Positions 24,533 to 32,471 of a stretch of 64,000 bases of DNA are shown here, one piece after another. Made by a program: the position numbers and the translations under genes. The DNA is taken from the IMG/VR virus record IMGVR_UViG_3300031952_000010, positions 1 to 64,000 of that record; one strand, 5' to 3'. Origin of the DNA: a virus. The notes beneath the pieces were generated by a model that was not told where the DNA came from, did not search any database, and saw nothing but the letters and a program-made list of their open reading frames with translations. Each line of letters begins with the position of its first letter. Within the stretch, counting starts at the first letter, position 1.

Positions 24533-24551
24533 AACCTAATAATAGGTTATG
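24530..24551. promoter_or_regulatory. 9-bp inverted repeat over a start codon
   Basis: CATAACCTA and TAGGTTATG are separated by 4 bp; the first three bases are the complement of the ATG at 24532. It could be an operator or an mRNA hairpin occluding initiation. Confidence 0.45.
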
Positions 24552-24616
24552 CGGGTAATAAATCAATTTATGATTTGACATATAATTTCAAATCATATAT
24601 ACTTAAAGAAAAAAAT

Positions 24617-24862
24617 ATGTTTTTAAATGTTATACTAACAATCTTAGTTATCGTCTTAATTGTTATTTCGACGGGAGTTTACTTATGGTGGAAGAGATAC
24701 GGTTCCAACCTATTTAAAATGATGAACACCTTTAAACAAGGAGTTCCTAATATACCAAAAATGTCTGACATGCCAGATATGCCTGTCATGCCTAACCTAA
24801 AAAATTCGATTGAGGAGTTTAGAAAGGCAATGGATATGTTAAATAAAATGAATAAAAAGTAA
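24617..24862 (+). CDS. Small membrane protein (81 aa)
   Basis: One N-terminal membrane helix (MFLNVILTILVIVLIVIS) is followed by a Met/Pro repeat (MSDMPDMPVMPN) and a charged helix. The ATG at 24617 is preferred to an upstream TTG. Topology suggests an anchor with a cytoplasmic tail. Function is unknown. Confidence 0.55.
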   Translation: MFLNVILTILVIVLIVISTGVYLWWKRYGSNLFKMMNTFKQGVPNIPKMSDMPDMPVMPNLKNSIEEFRKAMDMLNKMNKK

Positions 24863-24903
24863 TTATTAAATTATTTATTATATCTTTACCAAAAAAAAAT
24901 AAT

Positions 24904-25125
24904 ATGGAAGCTTTAAAAATTGAAGGAGAGTACGGTTGGGTTATTAAAGTCCTTGAGTCTTGTGAGACAGTAGACCAAATACGTGTTAGTCAGACTGTAT
25001 TTGAAACTTTTATTAAGAAATGGGATAAAACTCTTTCTTTAGAAAGAAAACTGCGTCTACAGAACAATTTTGATAAGTTGAGGTGGGTCCAAAGTAGAAA
25101 AATTAAAAAAAACTTGATTAAATAG
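24904..25125 (+). CDS. Hypothetical protein (73 aa)
   Basis: A helical, charged small protein with a basic C-terminus (WVQSRKIKKNLIK). Not recognised. Confidence 0.5.
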   Translation: MEALKIEGEYGWVIKVLESCETVDQIRVSQTVFETFIKKWDKTLSLERKLRLQNNFDKLRWVQSRKIKKNLIK

Positions 25126-25210
25126 GGTTGTACGATTGATTTTTTTTAAAATAATGTGTATTTATTAAACACTATCACTCTCATCACGAGAGCCTCTATA
25201 TATACAAAAG

Positions 25211-25236
25211 AAGGGTCCCAATGGGACCCTTTTTTA
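25211..25236 (+). terminator. Rho-independent terminator
   Basis: AAGGGTCCC/GGGACCCTT arms are followed by TTTTTT. Confidence 0.7.
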
Positions 25237-25250
25237 TTTCAAATAAGTAA

Positions 25251-25257
25251 TATTTAT
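25251..25257 (+). promoter_or_regulatory. Late-type TATTTAT box
   Basis: The box lies 34 bp before the ATG at 25292. Confidence 0.45.
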
Positions 25258-25291
25258 AAATGACTAATAAACAAATTAATATTTAAATGAA

Positions 25292-25420
25292 ATGGCTAAA
25301 GCGAAAGTATCTACAGGTTCAATTAAACAAACTTTTGGTAAAAAAAAGAGTGGTAAACACAAAAGTAAATTTGGACCTAAAGAGGAAAAACCAAAGTCTT
25401 ACAAAGGACAAGGTCGTTAA
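25292..25420 (+). CDS. Small basic protein (42 aa)
   Basis: The sequence is MAKAKVSTGSIKQTFGKKKS followed by another Lys/Gly-rich stretch (GKHKSKFGPKEEK), with about one third basic residues. It lies between a TATTTAT box and another TATTTAT-driven gene. It could bind nucleic acid or be an internal head peptide; not recognised. Confidence 0.6.
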   Translation: MAKAKVSTGSIKQTFGKKKSGKHKSKFGPKEEKPKSYKGQGR

Positions 25421-25447
25421 TTGTAGGAACAAAACAAAAAATGTAAA

Positions 25448-25454
25448 TATTTAT
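25448..25454 (+). promoter_or_regulatory. Late-type TATTTAT box
   Basis: The box lies 13 bp before the ATG at 25468. Confidence 0.55.
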
Positions 25455-25467
25455 ATATAAAAACACT

Positions 25468-25731
25468 ATGAAAAAAATTATTGATTGGATTTCGGGGTTA
25501 TTTAAAGATGAATCAGGTTCACCATCATCAAAGAGATTTGTTGGTATTATAGCTGGATTATCTTTATGTATTACATTATATGTAAATAGCTACTCTCATG
25601 GAGATATTAAACCATCTGACACGTTAGTTAATGCGGTTGCGTTATTAGCATTTGGTTGTCTTGGTTTATCATCTGTAGATAAATTTACTGCACTTAAGAA
25701 GGACATTAAAGAAGCGAATAAAGAAGAGTAA
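25468..25731 (+). CDS. Small two-helix membrane protein, possible holin (87 aa)
   Basis: After a charged N-terminus (SSKRFVG) there are two hydrophobic segments (about 27-43 and 55-69) and a charged, Lys-rich C-terminus. This layout and the preceding TATTTAT box fit a class II-type holin, but the family cannot be named. A separate holin candidate is at 56213. Confidence 0.5.
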   Translation: MKKIIDWISGLFKDESGSPSSKRFVGIIAGLSLCITLYVNSYSHGDIKPSDTLVNAVALLAFGCLGLSSVDKFTALKKDIKEANKEE

Positions 25732-25749
25732 ATTTGTTTTTAATTTAAA

Positions 25750-25776
25750 AACCCCCTTTACAGGGGGTTTTTTTAT
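25750..25776. terminator. Bidirectional terminator
   Basis: CCCCC/GGGGG hairpin with flanking A and T runs lies between convergent genes ending at 25731 and 25773. Confidence 0.7.
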
Positions 25777-26357
25777 TTTAGGTAGGTTAAGATTTTTTCT
25801 TTCATACCTGATTGTTTAATACCTTCATTCCCTTTAGGGGTTAATACGAAGTTTTCTAATCCCCAATCATGAACCCACTTAACTGAGTATGACATTCCTG
25901 TCTTACCCATATCAAGGTCATCAATTGCAACCCATTCAGTTACCTCAGGATGGTCCTGTAGGTATTGTTTAATCTCCAGTGAACGAGTTTGTTCTAAATC
26001 CCACTGACGTACCCAAGGGAAGTCTTCACCGTAGTTATTACACTCACTTAGATTTGGGGTAAATGAAATTGGTTTTTTAACAATTCCCTGAGACTCGTAA
26101 TACTCACCCATTTCCTCAACGTTACACCATCGTTTCCAATCTGAGGAAACTACAACTTCAGCTCCTGTTTCTTCTAAGATTTCATTAAGAACTTTGATTG
26201 CTTTCTTATTGAAATTGTCAAAGCGACAGTCCATAGGGATTTCATTCGTACCCATAGACAGTTTACGTCCTCCCCATTTTTTTTGTTTCGTATAACGACC
26301 ACCCCACTCTGTGGATAAACAGATTACTCCGTCATGGTCTAAAAATATTACTTTCAT
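25773..26357 (-). CDS. HAD-superfamily phosphatase-like protein (194 aa)
   Basis: MKVIFLDHDGV gives motif I with Asp7 and Asp9, VVVSSDWKR (about 73-81) gives motif II, and WVAIDDLDM gives motif IV acidic residues. The fold suits phosphatases, including those that process RNA or nucleotide 5'/3' phosphates. The ATG at 26357 lies 1 bp after the upstream stop, so it is the third gene of a minus-strand operon (26801 to 25773). Confidence 0.75.
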   Translation of the reverse strand: MKVIFLDHDGVICLSTEWGGRYTKQKKWGGRKLSMGTNEIPMDCRFDNFNKKAIKVLNEILEETGAEVVVSSDWKRWCNVEEMGEYYESQGIVKKPISFTPNLSECNNYGEDFPWVRQWDLEQTRSLEIKQYLQDHPEVTEWVAIDDLDMGKTGMSYSVKWVHDWGLENFVLTPKGNEGIKQSGMKEKILTYLK

Positions 26358-26358
26358 A

Positions 26359-26625
26359 TTATTCAATTTCTTTCATTATCATGGAATACCATCTATCTTT
26401 GGGTTTATTTTTTTTAAGTACTTCGTTTACAAATACCTCAGCCTTTTCAAGGTTTTTAAATGTTAAGATTGTTTTATAACACCCACTTTCATAACATTCT
26501 TTGTATTTGATGTACGACCACCACTTAAACCATAGGAATTTCCTAAAACGTTTAATGGTAAAATATACTTTTGTTGATTCACCTCTCTCATTAAAATAAT
26601 CTTCACGATTTATACGATATGCCAT
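26359..26625 (-). CDS. Hypothetical protein (88 aa)
   Basis: A basic, aromatic-rich protein (RFRKFLWFKWWSYIKYKE) with a C-terminal helix. The ATG at 26625 is preferred to an upstream GTG/TTG start that overlaps the preceding gene. It is the middle gene of the 26801-25773 operon. Not recognised. Confidence 0.55.
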   Translation of the reverse strand: MAYRINREDYFNERGESTKVYFTIKRFRKFLWFKWWSYIKYKECYESGCYKTILTFKNLEKAEVFVNEVLKKNKPKDRWYSMIMKEIE

Positions 26626-26627
26626 AA

Positions 26628-26801
26628 TTAGATTACTGAGTTTAATTTTAACCAATATAGAATTGGTAATAAAACACCTAGTAAACCAATAAGTCTAACA
26701 ACAAACGTTAAGATTATAATTGTTTTAGTAACTTTAATAATTAAAAAAAATGATGAACCGATAAAACATACGATACTCATCAGTAAGATTAATTTTTCCA
26801 T
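26628..26801 (-). CDS. Small membrane protein (57 aa)
   Basis: The frame MEKLILLMSIVCFIGSSFFL continues through a second hydrophobic stretch (about 28-50), giving two probable membrane helices. It starts 4 bp after a TATCTTTG promoter box and ends 2 bp before the next gene, which supports expression. Function is unknown. Confidence 0.55.
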   Translation of the reverse strand: MEKLILLMSIVCFIGSSFFLIIKVTKTIIILTFVVRLIGLLGVLLPILYWLKLNSVI

Positions 26802-26805
26802 ACCA

Positions 26806-26813
26806 CAAAGATA
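26806..26813 (-). promoter_or_regulatory. Bacteroidota-type TAnnTTTG box
   Basis: TATCTTTG on the minus strand lies 4 bp before the ATG at 26801. Confidence 0.6.
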
Positions 26814-26819
26814 ACAAAA

Positions 26820-26844
26820 AAATCCCGACTTTCAATCGGGATTT
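26820..26844. terminator. Bidirectional terminator-like hairpin
   Basis: AAATCCCGA/TCGGGATTT arms lie downstream of the dnaK stop on the minus strand. Confidence 0.65.
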
Positions 26845-26869
26845 CAATTTTTTAAATAAATTTGGTTAT

Positions 26870-28738
26870 TTAGGAACCAACTTCCTCGAATTCAACATCA
26901 GATGCGTCCATCCCACCGTCATTACTTTCTTGATTTACACTTTCATATAAATCTTGACTAATCTTTTGGAACTTCTGTGTTAACTCTTCCATGATTCGTT
27001 TAACTGAATCAATTTCTTTTTTACCGTGAGCTTCTTTTAATTCAGTAATACTTGCGGTAATTTCAGTTTTATCTTCCTCAGATATTTTATCACCTAAATC
27101 TTCTAATGATTTATTCATTTGGAAAATCATGTTGTCAGCTGAATTTAAAGTATCAACATCTTCTTTAATTTTCTTATCAGATTCGGCATTTTGTTCTGCC
27201 TCAAATTTCATCTTCTCTATTTCTTCCTTAGATAGACCTGAAGATGACTCAATTCTGATAGATTGTTTTTTACTTGTAGCTTTATCAACCGCAGATACGT
27301 TAATAATACCATTAGCGTCAATATCAAAGATAACCTCAATTTGAGGAATACCTCTCATTGCTGGTGGTAAACCATCTAAATGGAATCTACCAATAGTTCT
27401 ATTGTCTTTCGCCATTGCGCGTTCACCTTGTAATACATGAATCTCCACAGTTGGTTGGTTGTCTACCGCCGTTGAGAATACCTGTGATTTTTTGGTTGGG
27501 ATGGTTGTATTAGACTCAATTAATTTTGTTAAAATTCCACCCATGGTTTCAATACCTAATGACAATGGTGTTACATCTAATAGTAATACATCCTTAACAT
27601 CTCCCGCCAATACACCACCTTGAATTGCCGCTCCTAAAGCAACAACCTCATCAGGATTAACACCTTTTGATGGTTCTTTACCAAAGAATTCTTTAACCGC
27701 GTTTTGGATTGCTGGAATACGAGTAGTACCACCAACTAAAATAATTTCATCAATTTCACCGATAGTAATATTCGCATTTGACATTGCGGTTATACAAGGT
27801 TTAATTGTTCGTTTAATTAATGAATCTGCCAATTGTTCAAATTTGGCACGAGATAAAGAAGTTACTAAGTGTTTAGGTCCTGTTGAGTCGGCACTTAAAT
27901 ACGGTAAGTTAATTTCTGTTTGAAGTGATGATGATAACTCAACTTTCGCCTTTTCTGCCGCCTCACGTAAACGTTGTAACGCCATTGAGTCTTTAGTAAC
28001 ATCAAGACCGCCTGTTGATTTTTTAAATTCATCAACCATGAAATCAACAATCACTTGGTCAAAGTCATCCCCACCTAAGTGAGTGTCTCCGTCAGTTGAT
28101 AAAACCTCAAATACACCATCCCCTAAGTCAAGAACAGATACATCGTGAGTTCCACCACCACAGTCAAATACAACAATTTTCATATCTTTAGACATTTTGT
28201 CTAAACCATAAGCTAATGCCGCTGCGGTAGGTTCGTTAATAATACGTTTAACAGTTAGACCTGCAATTTCTCCAGCTTCTTTGGTTGCTTGACGTTGTGC
28301 GTCATTAAAATATGCTGGTACAGTAATAACCGCTTCTGTAACACTCTCCCCTAAATAATCTTCAGCGGTTTGTTTCATTTTTTGTAAAACAACTGCGGAA
28401 ATTTCTTGTGGTGAGTAATGTCTATCATCAATACTTACTCTTGGAACGTTCCCATCTCCTTTTACAACTGAGTATGGAACTTTAGACGTTTCGTTTTTAA
28501 CCTCATCATAACTTGCACCCATGAAACGTTTAATTGATGAAATTGTTTTGGTTGGGTTTGTAACCGCTTGTCTTTTTGCTGGGTCACCAATTTTTCTTTC
28601 CCCACCATTAATAAATGCCACGATTGAGGGTGTGGTTCTTTTCCCTTCACTGTTCGTAATGACAACAGGTTCACTTCCTTCCATGACTGCCACACATGAA
28701 TTTGTTGTACCTAAGTCGATACCAATAATTTTTCCCAT
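26870..28738 (-). CDS. dnaK: Chaperone DnaK, Hsp70 (622 aa)
   Basis: A full-length Hsp70. The start at 28738 gives [15 protein letters not shown], the phosphate-1 loop; [36 protein letters not shown] and VGGTTRIPA complete the ATPase domain. The linker [19 protein letters not shown] leads into the substrate-binding domain. The C-terminus ends DVEFEEVGS rather than EEVD, so the co-chaperone tail is altered. GGGTHD has His where DnaK usually has Phe. No dnaJ or grpE is in the window, so it probably uses host partners. Full DnaK is rare in phages. Confidence 0.95.
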   Translation of the reverse strand: MGKIIGIDLGTTNSCVAVMEGSEPVVITNSEGKRTTPSIVAFINGGERKIGDPAKRQAVTNPTKTISSIKRFMGASYDEVKNETSKVPYSVVKGDGNVPRVSIDDRHYSPQEISAVVLQKMKQTAEDYLGESVTEAVITVPAYFNDAQRQATKEAGEIAGLTVKRIINEPTAAALAYGLDKMSKDMKIVVFDCGGGTHDVSVLDLGDGVFEVLSTDGDTHLGGDDFDQVIVDFMVDEFKKSTGGLDVTKDSMALQRLREAAEKAKVELSSSLQTEINLPYLSADSTGPKHLVTSLSRAKFEQLADSLIKRTIKPCITAMSNANITIGEIDEIILVGGTTRIPAIQNAVKEFFGKEPSKGVNPDEVVALGAAIQGGVLAGDVKDVLLLDVTPLSLGIETMGGILTKLIESNTTIPTKKSQVFSTAVDNQPTVEIHVLQGERAMAKDNRTIGRFHLDGLPPAMRGIPQIEVIFDIDANGIINVSAVDKATSKKQSIRIESSSGLSKEEIEKMKFEAEQNAESDKKIKEDVDTLNSADNMIFQMNKSLEDLGDKISEEDKTEITASITELKEAHGKKEIDSVKRIMEELTQKFQKISQDLYESVNQESNDGGMDASDVEFEEVGS

Positions 28739-28828
28739 AGTTAAATAATATTTTGTGTAATTATATAGAATAAAATTTATGGAGTCAAGCTCCAAAGTAG
28801 AATACTATATAATTGTACCAAAACAAAA

Positions 28829-28849
28829 AAACTGACAAATTGTCAGTTT
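28829..28849 (-). terminator. Terminator-like hairpin
   Basis: AAACTGACA/TGTCAGTTT palindrome lies downstream of the minus-strand gene ending at 28855, flanked by A/T runs. Confidence 0.6.
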
Positions 28850-28854
28850 TATAA

Positions 28855-29892
28855 CTATTCAGGTGACAAAGTATACAGTCTGGAATAATTTCTTTGTAAT
28901 TTTCTACCCGCCAACCTAATTCTTGGTTGGAATCTGACCATTAGGTCGAGTAAATGTTTTGAATTTGCGATGTATTTTTGTGGTTCATTACCAAAAGATT
29001 TAACACCTGCGTAATAGTCTCGTAAAAACCACTTATATAAACGATTCATTATTGGTACCAAATATTCGGGGTTGTGTTGTTTAATTCTTTCCATTAAAGT
29101 ATCAAATAATTTGTTGGCATCAAAATTTTCCATCATTTTAGCCGATTTCCAATACTTAGTTTCTTTAAATTCGTCAAATGTCATTCTTAAACGTTTACTG
29201 TAGGCTTCTTGAGACATGGCTCTTATCTCATATGGTTCAGAATAATACACAAAATATAAAAAAGTACTCCAAACTTTAAATATTTCTTTAGGTACATTAT
29301 AATTTGTACTACCAGCATAACTTAATGTTGTATCAACTAACCCCGCCTTGTTTAAATTTCTATTATAAAATTCATAAACATGATTAAACTCGTGCATAAT
29401 AGTGTCTCTTAAATCTAAAGACAATTCATTTTTCATATCATATTCAAAGTCCTGATTAATATATCCACTGAAGTCAAATTTAGCAACAATAGTCTTATTT
29501 ACATCGTCTAATAAATATTTTGGTAAACTATCGCTTGGTTTTTTAAGATATGACCCATCATCTTTTTTAAATAAAATTTGTTCTGCGGCACCACCCGAAG
29601 AATATTTAAATTCAAATCTATCTCGTCTAAGTTTATCCATGGTAAAATTAATCCTTATCTCCTCAACAGGAAACTCTAAGAAATCATCAACACTATCTCT
29701 ATAGATGTATTTAATGTCCTTGAATTGTATAACAATATCTTCAGATATTTTTTTATCGTTACCTTTTAAAAATTTATCAACTTTTGGTAATAACACAGAA
29801 TAAACCAAATTAACAAATGGTATTGTTGCTCTTGCAACTCCAAGGTCTTCTGATAATAACGACATTTGATTTTCTGTTAGTATAATTTCCAT
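28855..29892 (-). CDS. Putative zinc metalloprotease (HEFNH) with class B leader (345 aa)
   Basis: The leader MEIILTENQMSLLSEDLG is class B, with LSE/D at residues 13-16. His167-Glu168-Phe-Asn-His171 is the zinc motif (TIMHEFNHVYEFY), with Glu222 in EPYEIRAMS about 50 residues later as third ligand. The C-terminal 120 residues are helical and basic. The start at 29892 is preferred because Met two codons upstream overlaps the TATTTAT box. Packaging with the virion is inferred from leader and promoter. Confidence 0.7.
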   Translation of the reverse strand: MEIILTENQMSLLSEDLGVARATIPFVNLVYSVLLPKVDKFLKGNDKKISEDIVIQFKDIKYIYRDSVDDFLEFPVEEIRINFTMDKLRRDRFEFKYSSGGAAEQILFKKDDGSYLKKPSDSLPKYLLDDVNKTIVAKFDFSGYINQDFEYDMKNELSLDLRDTIMHEFNHVYEFYNRNLNKAGLVDTTLSYAGSTNYNVPKEIFKVWSTFLYFVYYSEPYEIRAMSQEAYSKRLRMTFDEFKETKYWKSAKMMENFDANKLFDTLMERIKQHNPEYLVPIMNRLYKWFLRDYYAGVKSFGNEPQKYIANSKHLLDLMVRFQPRIRLAGRKLQRNYSRLYTLSPE

Positions 29893-29896
29893 AAAC

Positions 29897-29903
29897 ATAA
29901 ATA
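29897..29903 (-). promoter_or_regulatory. Late-type TATTTAT box
   Basis: On the minus strand, 4 bp before the ATG at 29892. Confidence 0.6.
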
Positions 29904-29947
29904 CGCAAAAAAATAGTAATTATTTGACTTTTACTATTTTAAGAATA

Positions 29948-29954
29948 TATTTAT
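29948..29954 (+). promoter_or_regulatory. Late-type TATTTAT box
   Basis: The box ends 5 bp before the ATG at 29960. Confidence 0.5.
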
Positions 29955-29959
29955 TTCCA

Positions 29960-30040
29960 ATGATACGAAACAGAAAAAAACGAAACTATGAAAACATTAT
30001 AATAAACGGTATTACCGTTAACAATCCCATCATTAATTGA
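29960..30040 (+). CDS. Possible small basic peptide (26 aa)
   Basis: The frame MIRNRKKRNYENIIINGITV lies at the usual distance from a TATTTAT box, but its 3' end runs into the terminator at 30023. It could be a small internal-head peptide or a chance frame. Confidence 0.3.
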   Translation: MIRNRKKRNYENIIINGITVNNPIIN

Positions 30041-30053
30041 TGGGATTTTTTTT
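30023..30053 (+). terminator. Rho-independent terminator
   Basis: AATCCCATCA/TGATGGGATT arms are followed by TTTTTT. Confidence 0.7.
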
Positions 30054-30094
30054 GCCCATACGTTAACAATAAATAAACATAAATAAAACAAAAA

Positions 30095-30922
30095 ATGAAG
30101 AACACAAAAAGTTACAATGAATTAGTACAAAAGATGAGAGGATTTTTCCTTGATAAAGGTTTTATAGAGGTACCAACCCAATCTAGATTATCAATATTAG
30201 CGGCATGTGAGAACCCACATTCAATCGCTACTTTCAACTATAATGGGGAGATTTGGCCTTTACCACAGACAGGTCAGATGTGGTTGGAGTATGAGTTACT
30301 TAAGAACCCTGAATGGGAAGGAGTATTCTGTATTTCAACATCTTATAGACAAGAAAAGAACCCAATCCATGGTAGACATGAATTAATATTCCCAATGTTT
30401 GAATTTGAATCTAAAGGTACGATGAAAGATATGGTGGAACTTGAATCAGAACTTTTGAATCACTTGGGATTTAACAAACCTGTTGAGGTAAAATATGATG
30501 ATGTTTGTGAGGAATATGGAAATGTTTCAATTTTAGAGGACGAGCATGAATCGAGAATGTGGGAAGAAAAAGGTTCGGTGATATCACTTCAAAATTTTCC
30601 ATTAAGAACAAACCCATTTTGGAACATGAAACATAATGAAAATAGTGTCTTTAATAAAGTGGATGTAATTCTTTACGGGCAAGAAACAATTGGAAGTGCG
30701 GAAAGAAGTTGTGACCCTGAAGAGATGAAACATAATTTCTACACGATTGAAGGTGGCGGTTATTCCGCCAAGTTGTTTGAACTATTTGGTAAAGATAGAG
30801 TTGAGAAAGAACTTGAAGAATTCTTATCTTTGGATTTCTTCCCAAGATTTGGTGCGGGTATTGGTTTAACAAGATTGTCAAGGGCTTGGAATTTAAATCA
30901 AGTTGAATTGGAATTTATTTAA
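30095..30922 (+). CDS. Class II aminoacyl-tRNA synthetase-like catalytic domain (275 aa)
   Basis: Motif 2 is visible at 83-105 (SYRQEK, then HELIFPMFEFE) and motif 3 at 253-261 (GAGIGLTRL), with an aspartate/asparagine-type insert between (YGQETIGSAERS). There is no anticodon-binding domain, so it is either a stand-alone paralog or an enzyme making asparagine or another aminoacyl adduct, as in archaeal AsnRS-like asparagine synthetase. A role in charging the phage tRNAs is unlikely without an anticodon domain but not excluded. Confidence 0.75.
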   Translation: MKNTKSYNELVQKMRGFFLDKGFIEVPTQSRLSILAACENPHSIATFNYNGEIWPLPQTGQMWLEYELLKNPEWEGVFCISTSYRQEKNPIHGRHELIFPMFEFESKGTMKDMVELESELLNHLGFNKPVEVKYDDVCEEYGNVSILEDEHESRMWEEKGSVISLQNFPLRTNPFWNMKHNENSVFNKVDVILYGQETIGSAERSCDPEEMKHNFYTIEGGGYSAKLFELFGKDRVEKELEEFLSLDFFPRFGAGIGLTRLSRAWNLNQVELEFI

Positions 30923-30930
30923 TTTTTTTG

Positions 30931-30938
30931 TACCTTTG
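30931..30938 (+). promoter_or_regulatory. Bacteroidota-type TAnnTTTG box
   Basis: TACCTTTG ends 4 bp before the ATG at 30943. Confidence 0.6.
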
Positions 30939-30942
30939 TATT

Positions 30943-31137
30943 ATGAATAAGAAACCAATCAGTAAAAACGACATTGAACCTAAAAAGTGGGAACGTATCT
31001 ACGAAGATGAAGATACGATTAGTATTTGGAAATACAATTCAAAAATAAGTATGATTAACCCTTATGAGGTTGAGATAAAATATAAAAAACAGCCAGTTAC
31101 TGGTGGTGTTAAGAGAACAAAATTAAGTGGGTCGTAA
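30943..31137 (+). CDS. Small hypothetical protein (64 aa)
   Basis: A Lys-rich soluble protein starting MNKKPISKNDIEPKKWERIY. The start at 30943 is chosen because it follows the TACCTTTG box; an upstream in-frame codon would lie inside it. The stop overlaps the terminator stem. Not recognised. Confidence 0.6.
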   Translation: MNKKPISKNDIEPKKWERIYEDEDTISIWKYNSKISMINPYEVEIKYKKQPVTGGVKRTKLSGS

Positions 31138-31154
31138 AATTACCCACTTTTTTT
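31125..31154 (+). terminator. Rho-independent terminator
   Basis: AAGTGGGT/ACCCACTT arms with a T-tract; the left arm overlaps the end of the preceding gene. Confidence 0.65.
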
Positions 31155-31155
31155 A

Positions 31156-31162
31156 TATTTAT
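31156..31162 (+). promoter_or_regulatory. Late-type TATTTAT box
   Basis: The box ends 4 bp before the ATG at 31167. Confidence 0.65.
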
Positions 31163-31166
31163 TAAT

Positions 31167-31592
31167 ATGAGATTACTTAACATTCTTAAAGAAAGTATTA
31201 ATAAAAAACTAATGTTAAACTCCTTAAAGGACATGGGGTTTAATAATGAAGACTCTCAATTTGAGTTGCAAAGTTTAGTTAGTTATGTTGAGAATTTACC
31301 TAATCCTGTAAAATTATATAGAATAGTCGTAATTGACGATAAGAACGATATTAACACGACTTACCCTGGTTCCCATTACTCAACAAGCCAAAAAGATTTA
31401 GAATACTCACATTCTTATTTAACAGGATATGGTGACAAATATTTTTTAATGGTAGTAAGTGCCGATAAGAAATTAATTGATGTTAATAGTACGATTCATA
31501 ACAATATTCTTTATCCTAATGAGAATGAAGTAACTTTAAAAAATAGAGGTAAAGGTGTTGAGATATTAAGTATTAAAAAAATAAAATTTTAA
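31167..31592 (+). CDS. Putative ADP-ribosyltransferase-like protein (141 aa)
   Basis: Three blocks fit the R-S-E class of ADP-ribosyltransferases in the right order: Arg52 (VKLYRIVV), Ser72-Thr-Ser74 (SHYSTSQ) and Glu119-Asn-Glu121 (YPNENEVTL), the ExE motif. The N-terminus MRLLNILKES has an LKE/S site. T4 carries a virion ART (Alt) with an N-terminal capsid-targeting sequence, so the combination is suggestive. The domain is short for an ART and the call needs a profile or structure match. Confidence 0.5.
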   Translation: MRLLNILKESINKKLMLNSLKDMGFNNEDSQFELQSLVSYVENLPNPVKLYRIVVIDDKNDINTTYPGSHYSTSQKDLEYSHSYLTGYGDKYFLMVVSADKKLIDVNSTIHNNILYPNENEVTLKNRGKGVEILSIKKIKF

Positions 31593-31617
31593 AATAAACT
31601 AAATTAAATTAAAAAAA

Positions 31618-32439
31618 ATGTTATTAAAAAAAGGGTCTAAAGGTGAAGACGTTAAAAAACTACAATCAAAATTAGGTCTAGTGGCTGACGGTGATTTCGG
31701 TTCTGGAACTGAAACTAAAGTAAAAGAATGGCAATCCTCAAACGGATTAACCGCCGATGGTGTCGTTGGAGACGGTACTTGGGGTAAAATGTTTGGTGGT
31801 GAAGTGATAAAAAAAGATGTGGTTATCCCAACAGGAGGACCATTAAAATTGGAAAAATTAAAAGGTCACGTTCCTGATGCGGTTATCTCACAAATTCCTG
31901 AAACTGCTGCGAAGTTTAATATAACTAACCCATTAAGATTAGCTCACTTCTTGGCACAATGTGGTCATGAAAGTGGTGGATTTAAAGCGGTTAGTGAAAA
32001 TGTTAATTATTCTGCTGATGGTCTTAAAAAGATTTTTGGGAAATACTTTCCTGGTAACTTAAATGAGTCTTACGCTCGTCAACCTGAAAAAATTGCTGCA
32101 AGAGTGTACGCTGACCGTATGGGTAATGGTAATGAAGCGTCAAAAGAAGGGTTTAAATTTCGTGGAAGAGGGTATATCCAATTAACTGGAAAATCAAACT
32201 ACACAAACTTTGCCAAATTTATTGGTGAAGATACGGTAACAAATCCTGATTTAGTTGCTACAAAATATCCATTAGCTTCCGCAGCATTTTTCTTTGATTC
32301 AAACAAACTTTGGTCAATATGTGATAAAGGAGCTGACGTTACCACGGTAACTGCGGTCACAAAAAGAGTTAACGGTGGTACTATCGGATTAGAAGATAGA
32401 ATCAAACACTTTAAAGAATATTATTCATTATTATCATAA
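31618..32439 (+). CDS. Endolysin: peptidoglycan-binding domain plus GH19 (273 aa)
   Basis: Residues 3-58 form a PG_binding_1 repeat (LLKKGSKGEDVKKLQSKLG, DGDFGSGTETKVKEWQ, DGVVGDGTW). Residues about 78-273 are a glycoside hydrolase 19 (chitinase-like lysozyme) domain: Glu118 in CGHESGGF is the likely catalytic acid, and FRGRGYIQLTGKSNY (181-195) and TKRVNGGTIGLEDR are family signatures. There is no signal peptide, so it needs a holin. It has its own terminator. Confidence 0.9.
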   Translation: MLLKKGSKGEDVKKLQSKLGLVADGDFGSGTETKVKEWQSSNGLTADGVVGDGTWGKMFGGEVIKKDVVIPTGGPLKLEKLKGHVPDAVISQIPETAAKFNITNPLRLAHFLAQCGHESGGFKAVSENVNYSADGLKKIFGKYFPGNLNESYARQPEKIAARVYADRMGNGNEASKEGFKFRGRGYIQLTGKSNYTNFAKFIGEDTVTNPDLVATKYPLASAAFFFDSNKLWSICDKGADVTTVTAVTKRVNGGTIGLEDRIKHFKEYYSLLS

Positions 32440-32446
32440 AAATAAA

Positions 32447-32471
32447 AACCCCCTTAATTGGGGGTTTTTTG
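32447..32471. terminator. Bidirectional terminator
   Basis: AACCCCC/GGGGGTT hairpin lies between convergent genes ending at 32439 and 32472. Confidence 0.7.
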
